Source of the DNA: an uncultured Eubacteriales bacterium
GTDB taxonomy: Bacteria; Bacillota; Clostridia; Oscillospirales; Oscillospiraceae
Reading direction: 5' to 3'
Assembly: GCA_958427375.1 (NCBI GenBank)
Contig: CAUABY010000108.1
Coordinates: 1 to 7,288, forward strand
Length of the DNA stretch: 7,288 bases
Shown here: positions 1 through 6,112 of the stretch, piece after piece
Position numbering within the stretch: position 1 is the stretch's first letter
How the letters are laid out: the number at the start of each line of letters is the position of its first letter
The notes under the pieces: generated by a model
Databases searched by the model: none
What the model saw: only the letters and a program-made list of their open reading frames with translations
What the model was told of the DNA's origin: nothing
Program-made: the position numbers and the translations under genes

Positions 1-1140
1 GTTTGTTTGTCTGTCTGCCAAGATTATCTTGCCAGTTGCGGCATAAGTCAAGAGAGCGTCACGATAGAACTCGTATTGCTTCTGCCTTGCTTCAATCTCC
101 GCAGGAAGACCAATTTTGAGATCAGAGCAAATTACATTAAAGTTGTCTAAAACTTCAACAATTCTATGCTGAACCGAAAGATTAGGGATTGCTACCTCGA
201 AATTGTCAAGCATCGGTCTGCGAATAGAAGGAACGGAGCCTTGATACATTTGCTTTTTTATATAATCTGGAAACCGGGCGGCAAAATAATGATATAAATA
301 TTTTCCACTCACGCCTGAATCTATTGGGTGAATTCTATATGCTCTTTGATGCAACGCATATTTTCCATTAACATAGTGGAAAACTTTGCCTACCCCAACA
401 CCATCGCCGGCAGTAATTATCGCTTCTTCATCATATTCATACAGGTTTTTTGTGAGCGGTTCTTGTGACCGTACATAGAAAGGGTAGTAACCATTTTCAA
501 CGGCATCGTCAGTATTGCTTGAACCTGTCCCAATTTCCGCAATCTCTCCAAGCGTCTTCCACTTGCAGTCACCTGCCTCCCCGCGGACATTGAAAGTCAA
601 CAGCTTATCCCTATAATACGCATACTGTTTCTTCCGTGCTGTAAGCTCCGCCGTAAGTTCTGCCGTAAGTTCTGCCGTAAGCTCCGTGAAATGATCCAGT
701 ATACGGACAATTTCACGCTGTACCGGCAGCGGCGGGACGGGGATTTTGATTTTATTTAATACGGTTTGGGTTAAACTTGGAACACCGCCTGCGGTGTTAT
801 ATTGTTCCAAATGCTCCATTTGCAAACAATAATACACATACTTTGGTATTGCTTTATTTACATCAATATCCGTATAAAAAATAGTATCTACATTCCAAAA
901 TGGTTCTTCAACATAATATAGTTTATCGACAGAACCTTTTCTTGGAATTAAAACCGATGGCTTATCGTAGGCATAGCGGTCAACATATGTCATAATTCCG
1001 CCAGAACCGTACACTGGAATATTCCCAGAGCCGAGGTGTTTATAATCACTGCCGTTTTTTATTGAAAGTACTTGATTAAGTTCTTTATACTCGACCCCAT
1101 TCGGGCAAAGCTCCGCAATCAGTTCATCCAGCTTACTCAT
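1..1140 (-). CDS. hsdS: Type I restriction-modification specificity subunit HsdS (3' end off the window)
   Basis: HsdS is the DNA-recognition subunit of a type I R-M complex: each of its two target-recognition domains reads one half of a split site, and the conserved helices between them set the gap and bind HsdM. The frame is open from the ATG at 1140 to the left edge (380 codons, no stop), close to the usual family length of about 400, so only a few residues are missing. TRD1 spans about residues 1-140. A conserved segment follows, with VQREIVRILDHF, then four ELTA units (residues 153-168), then ARKKQYAYYRDKLL. TRD2 runs from about 193 to 320. A second conserved segment resembles the first (VQHRIVEVLDNF ... 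EARQKQYEFYRDALL). The start overlaps the upstream stop (ATGA), with a GGTGA ribosome site 6 nt before it. The TRDs are more A+T-rich than the neighbouring genes, as is common for exchanged specificity modules. The recognition sequence cannot be read from this. Confidence 0.95.
   Translation of the reverse strand, partial: MSKLDELIAELCPNGVEYKELNQVLSIKNGSDYKHLGSGNIPVYGSGGIMTYVDRYAYDKPSVLIPRKGSVDKLYYVEEPFWNVDTIFYTDIDVNKAIPKYVYYCLQMEHLEQYNTAGGVPSLTQTVLNKIKIPVPPLPVQREIVRILDHFTELTAELTAELTAELTARKKQYAYYRDKLLTFNVRGEAGDCKWKTLGEIAEIGTGSSNTDDAVENGYYPFYVRSQEPLTKNLYEYDEEAIITAGDGVGVGKVFHYVNGKYALHQRAYRIHPIDSGVSGKYLYHYFAARFPDYIKKQMYQGSVPSIRRPMLDNFEVAIPNLSVQHRIVEVLDNFNVICSDLKIGLPAEIEARQKQYEFYRDALLTYAATGKIILADRQTN
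637..684 (-). repeat. Four tandem 12-bp repeats encoding ELTA in the HsdS central spacer
   Basis: On the minus strand four 12-bp units follow one another in frame: GAGCTTACGGCA, GAACTTACGGCA, GAACTTACGGCG and GAGCTTACAGCA, each encoding Glu-Leu-Thr-Ala. They differ only at synonymous positions. They sit between TRD1 and the RKKQYAYYRDKLL helix. In the type IC enzymes EcoR124I and EcoR124II the related TAEL unit occurs two or three times, and the count changes the non-specific spacer of the target site by one base. By analogy, gain or loss of a unit here would keep the frame and alter the target site. Confidence 0.93.
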
Positions 1141-2159
1141 CTCGCATCACCGCCATTCTCCAGCATCCGCTTGACTTCCCGGTCAAAGTCAGAGGTGATT
1201 TCCTGCGTTTTGTTAAAAGCGGCGTATTCCTCCTCCGCTTTGGCCTTTGCGGCCTTCATGGCGACTTTGCCCTTGTCGGGCAGAATATCGTAGCGGCGGA
1301 ACGCGAGAAACTCGTTGATGCTTGCGGCAAACTCCTTCATGGTAAAAGTGTTCTCCCGCTCAATCAAATCTTCAATATAATCAAAATAGCCTGTCACCGT
1401 CCGCTCAAGCTGGCGGATTTGCTTGTCATCCAGATAGTTTTTTGCAACGGTCACATCCGTTTTCAAAATGCGCCCGTCCGGCGCGTTTTTCCATGTTTGC
1501 AGGCCCATATGCTCTTTTGTGCGGTCGGCATGGGTATACACAATCTCCGCCGCGGTCTGGCCGGTGATGGCATAGTGAAATTTGTTTTGCACCATGGCGT
1601 AAAACGCATGGGTAATCTCGGAGTCTTTGTCATAGTCAATGCTGCATTCCGCAAAAATGTCAGTGACCTGCTGCCAGACGCGGCGCTCACTGGCGCGTAT
1701 AGAGCGGACGCGCTCCAGCAGTTCACGGAAATAGTCCTTGCCGAAAGCGGTTTTGCCCTGCTTCAGCCGCTCATCATCCATTGCAAAGCCTTTTGTCATA
1801 TACTCCTTCAGTATACCGGTGGCCCAGATGCGGAAATGGGTTGCGCGCTTGGAGTTCACCCGGTAACCAACGGAGATAATGGCATCCAGATTATAAAAAT
1901 TTGCCTTTCGGGTCTGGGTTTTTCCCGCTATGGCGCCATGCGGAGTGGTTATTTCCATTTTGGAAACAACCACTTTTTCGTCCAACTCGCCTTCCTCAAA
2001 AATGTTTTTAAGGTGCTTGCTGATTGCCGGGACTTTGACATCAAACAATTCAGCCATTGAACTCTGCGTCAGCCAAATTGTTTCATCCTTGATAACCGCG
2101 TTGACGGAAACATCCTCATCAACAGCGCGATACATTAAAAATTGAAATTCCTGATTCAT
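1137..2159 (-). CDS. RhuM-family (virulence protein RhuM-like, COG3943) protein within the hsd operon
   Basis: This 340-residue protein belongs to the RhuM family, named after a Salmonella pathogenicity-island gene; its biochemical role is not established. Recognition rests on the N-terminal pattern IWLTQSSMAELFDV...ISKHLKNIFEEGELDE (residues about 28-61), which reads like a helix-turn-helix, and on the family core YNLDAIISVGYRVNSKRATHFRIWA (89-113 region), then LKEYMTKGFAMDDERLK. The C-terminal half is helical and highly charged, with a Lys/Ala/Glu-rich stretch near 297-312. The length is normal for the family and the frame is intact. The start ATG overlaps the hsdM stop (ATGA), with GAGGT 6 nt upstream inside hsdM. 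The stop overlaps the hsdS start in the same way. It is therefore expected to be co-translated with the methyltransferase subunits. A DNA-binding or complex-modulating role is inference from context and the HTH-like segment only. Confidence 0.9.
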   Translation of the reverse strand: MNQEFQFLMYRAVDEDVSVNAVIKDETIWLTQSSMAELFDVKVPAISKHLKNIFEEGELDEKVVVSKMEITTPHGAIAGKTQTRKANFYNLDAIISVGYRVNSKRATHFRIWATGILKEYMTKGFAMDDERLKQGKTAFGKDYFRELLERVRSIRASERRVWQQVTDIFAECSIDYDKDSEITHAFYAMVQNKFHYAITGQTAAEIVYTHADRTKEHMGLQTWKNAPDGRILKTDVTVAKNYLDDKQIRQLERTVTGYFDYIEDLIERENTFTMKEFAASINEFLAFRRYDILPDKGKVAMKAAKAKAEEEYAAFNKTQEITSDFDREVKRMLENGGDAR

Positions 2160-3736
2160 GCCTGCACCTCAATCTCTGCGATAATCTTGTCTATCTCATC
2201 CCGCAGCAGCTGTTCCCGTGCCACAATCTCCGCAATTTCCGCGTTCAGCTTCACAATGTCAACCTTCTCGCGGGTGTCCTTCTGCTCAACATATGTGGAA
2301 ACGGACAGATTATAGGCGTTTTCCTTGCTGCCAACTTCGGCATTGGACACCATCCGGCAGAAGTATTCCTCATCTTTTCTGGCGGCCGCGGCAGCTACAA
2401 TACGCTGGATGTTCTGCTCAGAAAGGCGGTTGTTCTTCGTTACCTTCACAAATTCCTCAGAGGCATCCACAAACAAAATGCTGTTGTCAGATTTGTTTTT
2501 GCGCAGGAGCATGATGTCAACGGATATAGTGACATTGAGGAACAGATTTGAGGGCAGCTGGATGATAGCGTCCACATAGTTGTTATCCACGAGATATTTG
2601 CGAATCTTCTGCTCCGCACCGCCGCGATACATAATGCCCGGAAAACAGACAATAGCGGCGGCGCCGTTATTGGCAAGCCATGACAGGCTGTGCATGATGA
2701 ACGCCATATCCCCCTTGGACGCGGGCGCCAGCACACCGGCAGGGGAGAAACGGGGGTCATTGATGAGCAGAGGGTTCTTATCTCCCTCCCAAGGCACAGA
2801 GAACGGAGGATTGGAAACGATAAGCTCAAAGGGCTGATCGTCCCAATGCATGGGACTGATCAAGGTGTCCTCGCGGACGATGCTGAATTTGTCAAATTCA
2901 ATGTTGTGCAGGAACATGTTGATTCGGCAGAGGTTATAGGTGGTTAGGTCAATTTCCTGCCCGAAGAAGCCGCGCTCAATATTTTCCTTTCCAAGCACCT
3001 TTTCAACTTTCAGCAGGAGCGAACCGCTTCCGCAGGCCGGGTCATATACCTTGTTGATGCGCGTTTTCCCTATGGTTCCCAGCCGGGCAAGCAGTTCCGA
3101 TACATCAGCCGGAGTAAAATACTGGCCGCCTTTTTTGCCCGCGTTGGCGGCATACATACCCATGAGATATTCATAGGCATCACCAAACAAATCGGGGTTG
3201 CTGCCGCCCGCAGTAAATAAGGGCATCCGGGCAACGCCATTTAGCAGCTCCACCAGCACCTTGTTGCGCTTGGCAACCGTCTCGCCGATAGACTTTGAGT
3301 TCACGTCAAAATCGTCAAAAAGTCCCGCAAAGTCATTTTCGGCATCACCGCTGGCGGCACTGCTCTCTATATGACTGAATACCCGTTCCAGCGTCTCATT
3401 CAGGTTCTCGTCTTTATCGGCATTGGCAAGGACATTGCAGAACAGCTCAGACGGCAAAATGAAAAAGCCTTTTTCCTGCACCAAGCCATCACGAGCGGGT
3501 TCGGCATCCTTATCAGACATTTTGGCATAGTCAAAATCCGTATTTCCGGCCGCGTGTTCACCGTCATTTATGTATGCTGCAAAGTTTTCAGAAATATAGC
3601 GGTAGAACATTGTACCAAGAACATAGGACTTGAAGTCCCACTCGGACACATGACCGGCATGAACAAGGTCGGTCGCTATTTTATATATTGTGCGGAACAG
3701 CTCGTCCCGCTCCTGGTCTTTCTTTATATCAGCCAT
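2156..3736 (-). CDS. hsdM: Type I restriction-modification DNA methyltransferase subunit HsdM
   Basis: HsdM is the N6-adenine methyltransferase of a type I R-M system. Two copies join one HsdS to make the modification enzyme, which uses S-adenosylmethionine. Counting from the chosen start (526 residues), an N-terminal helical HsdM domain covers about 1-165. QYFTP is at 205-209, the SAM-binding motif DPACGSGS at 232-239, and the catalytic NPPF at 309-312. The C-terminal end is charged and helical, as expected for HsdS contact. The frame can be extended upstream to a TTG at 3832, but the ATG at 3736 has GAGGAG 7 nt before it and starts with the family-like MADIKKDQERDELFRTIYKIA. The TTG also coincides with the predicted transcription start, so the ATG is preferred. 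hsdM is the first gene of the operon. No HsdR (helicase/nuclease) gene is in the window. Confidence 0.96.
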   Translation of the reverse strand: MADIKKDQERDELFRTIYKIATDLVHAGHVSEWDFKSYVLGTMFYRYISENFAAYINDGEHAAGNTDFDYAKMSDKDAEPARDGLVQEKGFFILPSELFCNVLANADKDENLNETLERVFSHIESSAASGDAENDFAGLFDDFDVNSKSIGETVAKRNKVLVELLNGVARMPLFTAGGSNPDLFGDAYEYLMGMYAANAGKKGGQYFTPADVSELLARLGTIGKTRINKVYDPACGSGSLLLKVEKVLGKENIERGFFGQEIDLTTYNLCRINMFLHNIEFDKFSIVREDTLISPMHWDDQPFELIVSNPPFSVPWEGDKNPLLINDPRFSPAGVLAPASKGDMAFIMHSLSWLANNGAAAIVCFPGIMYRGGAEQKIRKYLVDNNYVDAIIQLPSNLFLNVTISVDIMLLRKNKSDNSILFVDASEEFVKVTKNNRLSEQNIQRIVAAAAARKDEEYFCRMVSNAEVGSKENAYNLSVSTYVEQKDTREKVDIVKLNAEIAEIVAREQLLRDEIDKIIAEIEVQA

Positions 3737-3743
3737 TGTGCTT

Positions 3744-3749
3744 CTCCTC
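3744..3749 (-). promoter_or_regulatory. Ribosome binding site that fixes the hsdM start
   Basis: The minus strand reads GAGGAG followed by 7 nt (AAGCACA) and then ATG at 3736. This strong Shine-Dalgarno site argues against the in-frame TTG at 3832, which would add 32 residues not typical of HsdM. Confidence 0.85.
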
Positions 3750-3838
3750 GCTCTTTTCCCGTGTTCGGCAAAAATTCCAGTATATCGTTTGGGCGCAGGG
3801 CAGATGCTTTCCACCTTATCCCAGAATAGCAATAAGTA

Positions 3839-3867
3839 ATTATATCACGGCCCTGTGAAACTATCAA
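3839..3867 (-). promoter_or_regulatory. Extended -10 vegetative promoter of the hsdM-rhuM-hsdS operon
   Basis: On the minus strand TTGATA (3867-3862, five of six matches to the -35 consensus) is followed by a 17-bp spacer and a perfect TATAAT (3844-3839). A TG one base upstream of the -10 makes it an extended -10 element. Transcription would begin near 3832, leaving an mRNA leader of about 95 nt before hsdM. The spacer holds an imperfect palindrome, TCACGGCCCTGTGA on the plus strand (3845-3858), which could be an operator. The promoter call is by pattern only. Confidence 0.82.
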
Positions 3868-3943
3868 CGTTTCAATACGATTTCCGACCCAAAGCGCTGT
3901 AAGAGCGGGGCTTATTCGGCATTAAAATCAGGTTTTGCTCCGA

Positions 3944-3987
3944 AATAAAACAAAAACCGGCACAGAGGAAAATTCCCCTGCGCCGGT
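3944..3987 (-). terminator. Rho-independent terminator of the SnoaL-like gene
   Basis: Downstream of the stop at 4018 the minus strand holds a hairpin made of ACCGGC, CAG and GGAA paired with TTCC, CTG and GCCGGT (plus-strand span 3956-3987). It is followed at once by the T-rich tract TTTTTGTTTTATTT. At two stem positions the minus-strand RNA has G-U pairs where the plus-strand RNA would have A-C mismatches. The stem is therefore continuous only in the leftward transcript, which agrees with the position of the T tract. It lies upstream of the hsdM promoter and insulates that operon from read-through. Confidence 0.9.
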
Positions 3988-4017
3988 CGTCTGGTACTTA
4001 TACTATTTATTTTTATC

Positions 4018-4530
4018 TCACTTGATGCTCTCAAACAGCTCGTCGGAGTAATCCTTCACCTTGTCGCGGCCATTATTATAGTCCTCGAAGTACTGCGGCG
4101 GGGTAATCATGAAAGTGTTGTCACCGGCGACGACGCGCTTGACAATCAGCCACTTGCCGTCGCGCTTTTCCCAGGTGTCAATGTCGCGGCAGCGCGCCTC
4201 AACCGTGAAGCTCGCCTTACCGGCTTTGTTTTTATACTTGCAGGCGGCGAACATATAGGTCTCGCTCGCGGCGTGCAGGCCGTCATCGGCGAGCTTGATG
4301 AGGATGTTGGACATCATGTGGTGGGTGGAAATCATCTTGCGGTGCTGCTTGAGCATGGTGTCAATAAAGCCCCAGCCGGTGCCCTTGTAGGTCGGGCCGT
4401 AATCGACCTGCGCATCCTCGGCAAACACGCTGTAGCCCAGCTCGTTGTCAATGCGGTCAATGGCGTGGCAGTAGGTGTAAATCTGGTCGCGGATGGCTTC
4501 CTTTGCCAGTAACATTTCCAAATCAGTCAT
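4018..4530 (-). CDS. SnoaL-like / NTF2-like fold protein, substrate unknown
   Basis: This 170-residue protein looks like a member of the SnoaL-like branch of the NTF2-like superfamily, a cone-shaped alpha+beta barrel used by small isomerases, dehydratases and hydroxylase-like enzymes as well as by non-catalytic proteins. Visible features are the opening helix AIRDQIYTYCHAIDRID (residues about 12-28), FAEDAQVDYG, then THHMMSNILIKL (about 69-80), and paired strands ending in WEKRDGKWLIVKRVVAGD. The Tyr/Asp of the first helix and the His pair match positions that act in dehydratase members such as scytalone dehydratase or the bile-acid 7-alpha-dehydratase BaiE. The overall resemblance to BaiE is low, so no substrate is assigned. 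There is no signal peptide, so it is probably cytoplasmic. The start ATG has AAGGAG 10 nt upstream. It is a single-gene unit with its own promoter and terminator, divergent from the gene at 4740. Confidence 0.82.
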   Translation of the reverse strand: MTDLEMLLAKEAIRDQIYTYCHAIDRIDNELGYSVFAEDAQVDYGPTYKGTGWGFIDTMLKQHRKMISTHHMMSNILIKLADDGLHAASETYMFAACKYKNKAGKASFTVEARCRDIDTWEKRDGKWLIVKRVVAGDNTFMITPPQYFEDYNNGRDKVKDYSDELFESIK

Positions 4531-4571
4531 GTTGAAAAATCTCCTTTTTGTGTTGTATTTTTGTGTACGAA

Positions 4572-4596
4572 AACAAACGTTGTTACAATTATAACA
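4572..4596 (-). promoter_or_regulatory. Extended -10 promoter of the SnoaL-like gene, overlapped by two inverted repeats
   Basis: The minus strand reads TGTTATAAT: a perfect TATAAT at 4593-4588 preceded by an extended -10 TG. No good -35 sits at 17 bp. Transcription would begin near 4581, about 50 nt before the ATG. Two inverted repeats cover this site. TGTTACAATTATAACA (4581-4596) pairs at seven of eight positions, and AACAA-ACG-TTGTT (4572-4584) has perfect 5-bp arms. Their location over the -10 and start point fits repressor binding. The regulator is not identifiable. Confidence 0.65.
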
Positions 4597-4650
4597 GAAC
4601 GGCCGCCCCCGTGCAGGACAAAATCTGCGTTTAGATTAACACAATGGCAA

Positions 4651-4679
4651 TAGACAAGAGAAAAAAAGTATTATATAAT
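4651..4679 (+). promoter_or_regulatory. Vegetative promoter for the membrane-anchored protein and nth
   Basis: TAGACA (4651-4656, five of six matches to TTGACA) is separated by exactly 17 bp from a perfect TATAAT (4674-4679). Transcription would start near 4686, leaving a leader of about 54 nt. It diverges from the SnoaL-like promoter, with the two -10 elements about 80 bp apart. Confidence 0.8.
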
Positions 4680-4695
4680 ATGTGCCGTAAATACT

Positions 4696-4717
4696 GCGGC
4701 GCGGCTTTTGCCGCCGC
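4696..4717 (+). other. G+C-rich hairpin in the mRNA leader before the ribosome site
   Basis: GCGGC, a two-base bulge, then GGC-TTTT-GCC and GCCGC form an 8-bp stem with a four-base loop in the leader. It ends 7 nt before the AAGGA ribosome site (4725-4729). There is no T tract after it, so it is not a terminator. It may affect mRNA stability or ribosome access; no riboswitch class is recognised. Confidence 0.55.
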
Positions 4718-4739
4718 TTGATATAAGGACGTGACTATT

Positions 4740-5435
4740 ATGAAAAACAAACTTGTGGCGGTGCTTTTTATCATCGTCTTTGTACTGCTCATCGTGGTTG
4801 TGTGCTCACTTTTGAACGACGACAGTGATATTTCCGACGTGGGCGGCGTGCGCCTGCCGGACCTCTCCGCGACGAGCGCTCCCGACGTTGTTGAGCCGAG
4901 CGCGGCCGTGACAACGCCTACCCCCGTGCCCGCGACTCCCGAACCCACCCCGGTGCCCACTCCTGAGCCGACGCCTGACGCGGCGCTACCCTCTCCGGGC
5001 GTGGACGAGACCCTGACCTCCCCGGAGGTCAACACTCCGGCTGCGGGTGAGGTGCTCGGCAGCGGCAGCTTCAAATCCGAAAGCCCCGTGCCGCTGAACA
5101 TTATCGCCCGCTGGGAGGCCAAGAGCGTGGACAGCGACAAGGTCTCCGTGACCGTGACTGTCTCCACCGAGTCCTACAGCCTGCAGCTCATGGCCACCAA
5201 GACCTTACATATGAGCCTCAACGGCGAGTATGTCACCGTCGATGTGCCGGCGGTCGACTATGACGGGAAAGAGATGACCGAGAACACGCTCGGCAGCTAC
5301 ACCTTTGAGCTAAGTCTGCCCGTCGGCAGCTCCAACAGCTACACCCTCGCGGTGGAGTGGCAGTTCGGCGGCGTGTACTTCAACCAGCCGATTGACGTGC
5401 TTGAGTGCGGCGGCACCATCTCCCTTGCAAGATAA
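4740..5435 (+). CDS. Membrane-anchored protein with Pro/Thr-rich stalk and extracytoplasmic domain, function unknown
   Basis: I do not recognise this 231-residue protein. It begins MKNK and has one strongly hydrophobic helix (about residues 5-25). A low-complexity stalk follows, rich in Pro, Thr, Ala, Val and Glu with repeated PTP/PEPT units (about 57-88). The C-terminal domain (about 115-229) has an alternating polar/hydrophobic pattern that suggests a beta-sandwich. Cys22 lies at the end of the helix, but VVVC lacks the small residue before Cys expected of a lipobox, so a single-pass anchor with an outside C-terminus is more likely than a lipoprotein. The ATG at 4740 is preferred to a GTG at 4731 because AAGGA lies 10 nt before the ATG and only 1 nt before the GTG. 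Its stop overlaps the nth start (TAATG). There is no visible functional link to DNA repair. Confidence 0.85.
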   Translation: MKNKLVAVLFIIVFVLLIVVVCSLLNDDSDISDVGGVRLPDLSATSAPDVVEPSAAVTTPTPVPATPEPTPVPTPEPTPDAALPSPGVDETLTSPEVNTPAAGEVLGSGSFKSESPVPLNIIARWEAKSVDSDKVSVTVTVSTESYSLQLMATKTLHMSLNGEYVTVDVPAVDYDGKEMTENTLGSYTFELSLPVGSSNSYTLAVEWQFGGVYFNQPIDVLECGGTISLAR

Positions 5436-6070
5436 TGCGCACACAACAGCAGATAAATGAAATAGTAGACGCGCTGCTGGCCGAGTACCCGCAGGCCTCG
5501 TGTACGCTTGACTGGGGGAAGGACTATGAGCTGCTCTTCTCCGTGCGCCTCGCCGCGCAGTGTACTGATGAGCGCGTGAACAAGATTACGCCCGCGCTAT
5601 TTGAGCGCTTCCCCACGCTGGAGGCCTTTGCCGAGGCCGAGGTGGAGGAGGTTGAAAAATATGTGCGCTCCTGCGGTTTCTACCGCGCCAAGGCGCGCGA
5701 CATCGTCAACTGCGCGCAGGTGCTGCTTGCCAAATATAACGGCGAGCTCCCGCGCACAATGGAGGAGCTGACGGCCCTGCCCGGCGTCGGCCGCAAGACC
5801 GCAAACCTGATTTTGGGCGACGTTTTCAAGGTGCCCGGCTCCACCGTGGTGGACACGCACTGCATCCGCCTGACAAACCGCCTTGGCATAGTGGACGGGC
5901 TCAAAGACCCGGTGAAGATTGAGCGGGAGCTGCGCAAGGTAATTGACCCGGAGAAGTCCTCGGATTTCTGTCACTGCCTTGTGCTGCATGGCCGCGCCGT
6001 GTGTGACGCGCGCAAGCCAGAGTGCGAGCGCTGCTGCCTGCGCGACAGGTGCCAGAGCTATAGCGGTTGA
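5435..6070 (+). CDS. nth: Endonuclease III (DNA glycosylase/AP lyase)
   Basis: Nth is the bifunctional base-excision repair enzyme that removes oxidised pyrimidines such as thymine glycol and cleaves the abasic strand by beta-elimination. At 211 residues it equals the E. coli enzyme in length. The helix-hairpin-helix LPGVGRKTAN (115-124) holds catalytic Lys121, and VVDTHCIRLTNRL follows with catalytic Asp140. The 4Fe-4S motif is complete, with Cys190-X6-Cys197-X2-Cys200-X5-Cys206. An additional Cys201 lies beside the third ligand. The ATG at 5435 is chosen because MRTQQQINEIVDALLAEYP matches typical Nth N-termini; a GTG at 5405 would add ten unusual residues. The start overlaps the upstream TAA by one base and no strong Shine-Dalgarno precedes it, so translation probably depends on re-initiation after the upstream gene. 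Confidence 0.97.
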   Translation: MRTQQQINEIVDALLAEYPQASCTLDWGKDYELLFSVRLAAQCTDERVNKITPALFERFPTLEAFAEAEVEEVEKYVRSCGFYRAKARDIVNCAQVLLAKYNGELPRTMEELTALPGVGRKTANLILGDVFKVPGSTVVDTHCIRLTNRLGIVDGLKDPVKIERELRKVIDPEKSSDFCHCLVLHGRAVCDARKPECERCCLRDRCQSYSG

Positions 6071-6112
6071 GATAAAAAGACGCGGCGAGAGACGGCAGAG
6101 AAAGCCACGCAG

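Noticed and set aside
637..684. CRISPR-like or minisatellite array
   Set aside because: The 12-bp units are contiguous, in frame and encode the known ELTA/TAEL-type spacer of HsdS; there are no spacers between them.
1419..2060. Open frame of 213 codons on the plus strand
   Set aside because: It lies wholly antisense to the intact RhuM-family gene, has no ribosome site and no family-like sequence; it is a shadow of the real gene.
3371..3829. Open frame of 152 codons on the plus strand
   Set aside because: It is antisense to hsdM and its leader, with no recognisable protein features.
3737..3832. N-terminal extension of HsdM from a TTG codon
   Set aside because: The TTG sits at the predicted transcription start and lacks a ribosome site, whereas the ATG at 3736 has GAGGAG at 7 nt and a family-like N-terminus.
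4740..4810. Lipoprotein signal peptide in the stalk protein
   Set aside because: The residues before Cys22 are Val-Val-Val, with no Gly/Ala/Ser at the position before Cys, so it does not fit a lipobox.
4631..5167. Open frame of 178 codons on the minus strand, rich in Gly/Val/Ser
   Set aside because: It is antisense to the Pro/Thr-rich stalk of the membrane-anchored protein; the repetitive composition is a mirror of those repeats.
5405..5434. Upstream GTG start for nth
   Set aside because: It would add ten residues unlike other Nth proteins; the ATG at 5435 gives the standard length of 211.
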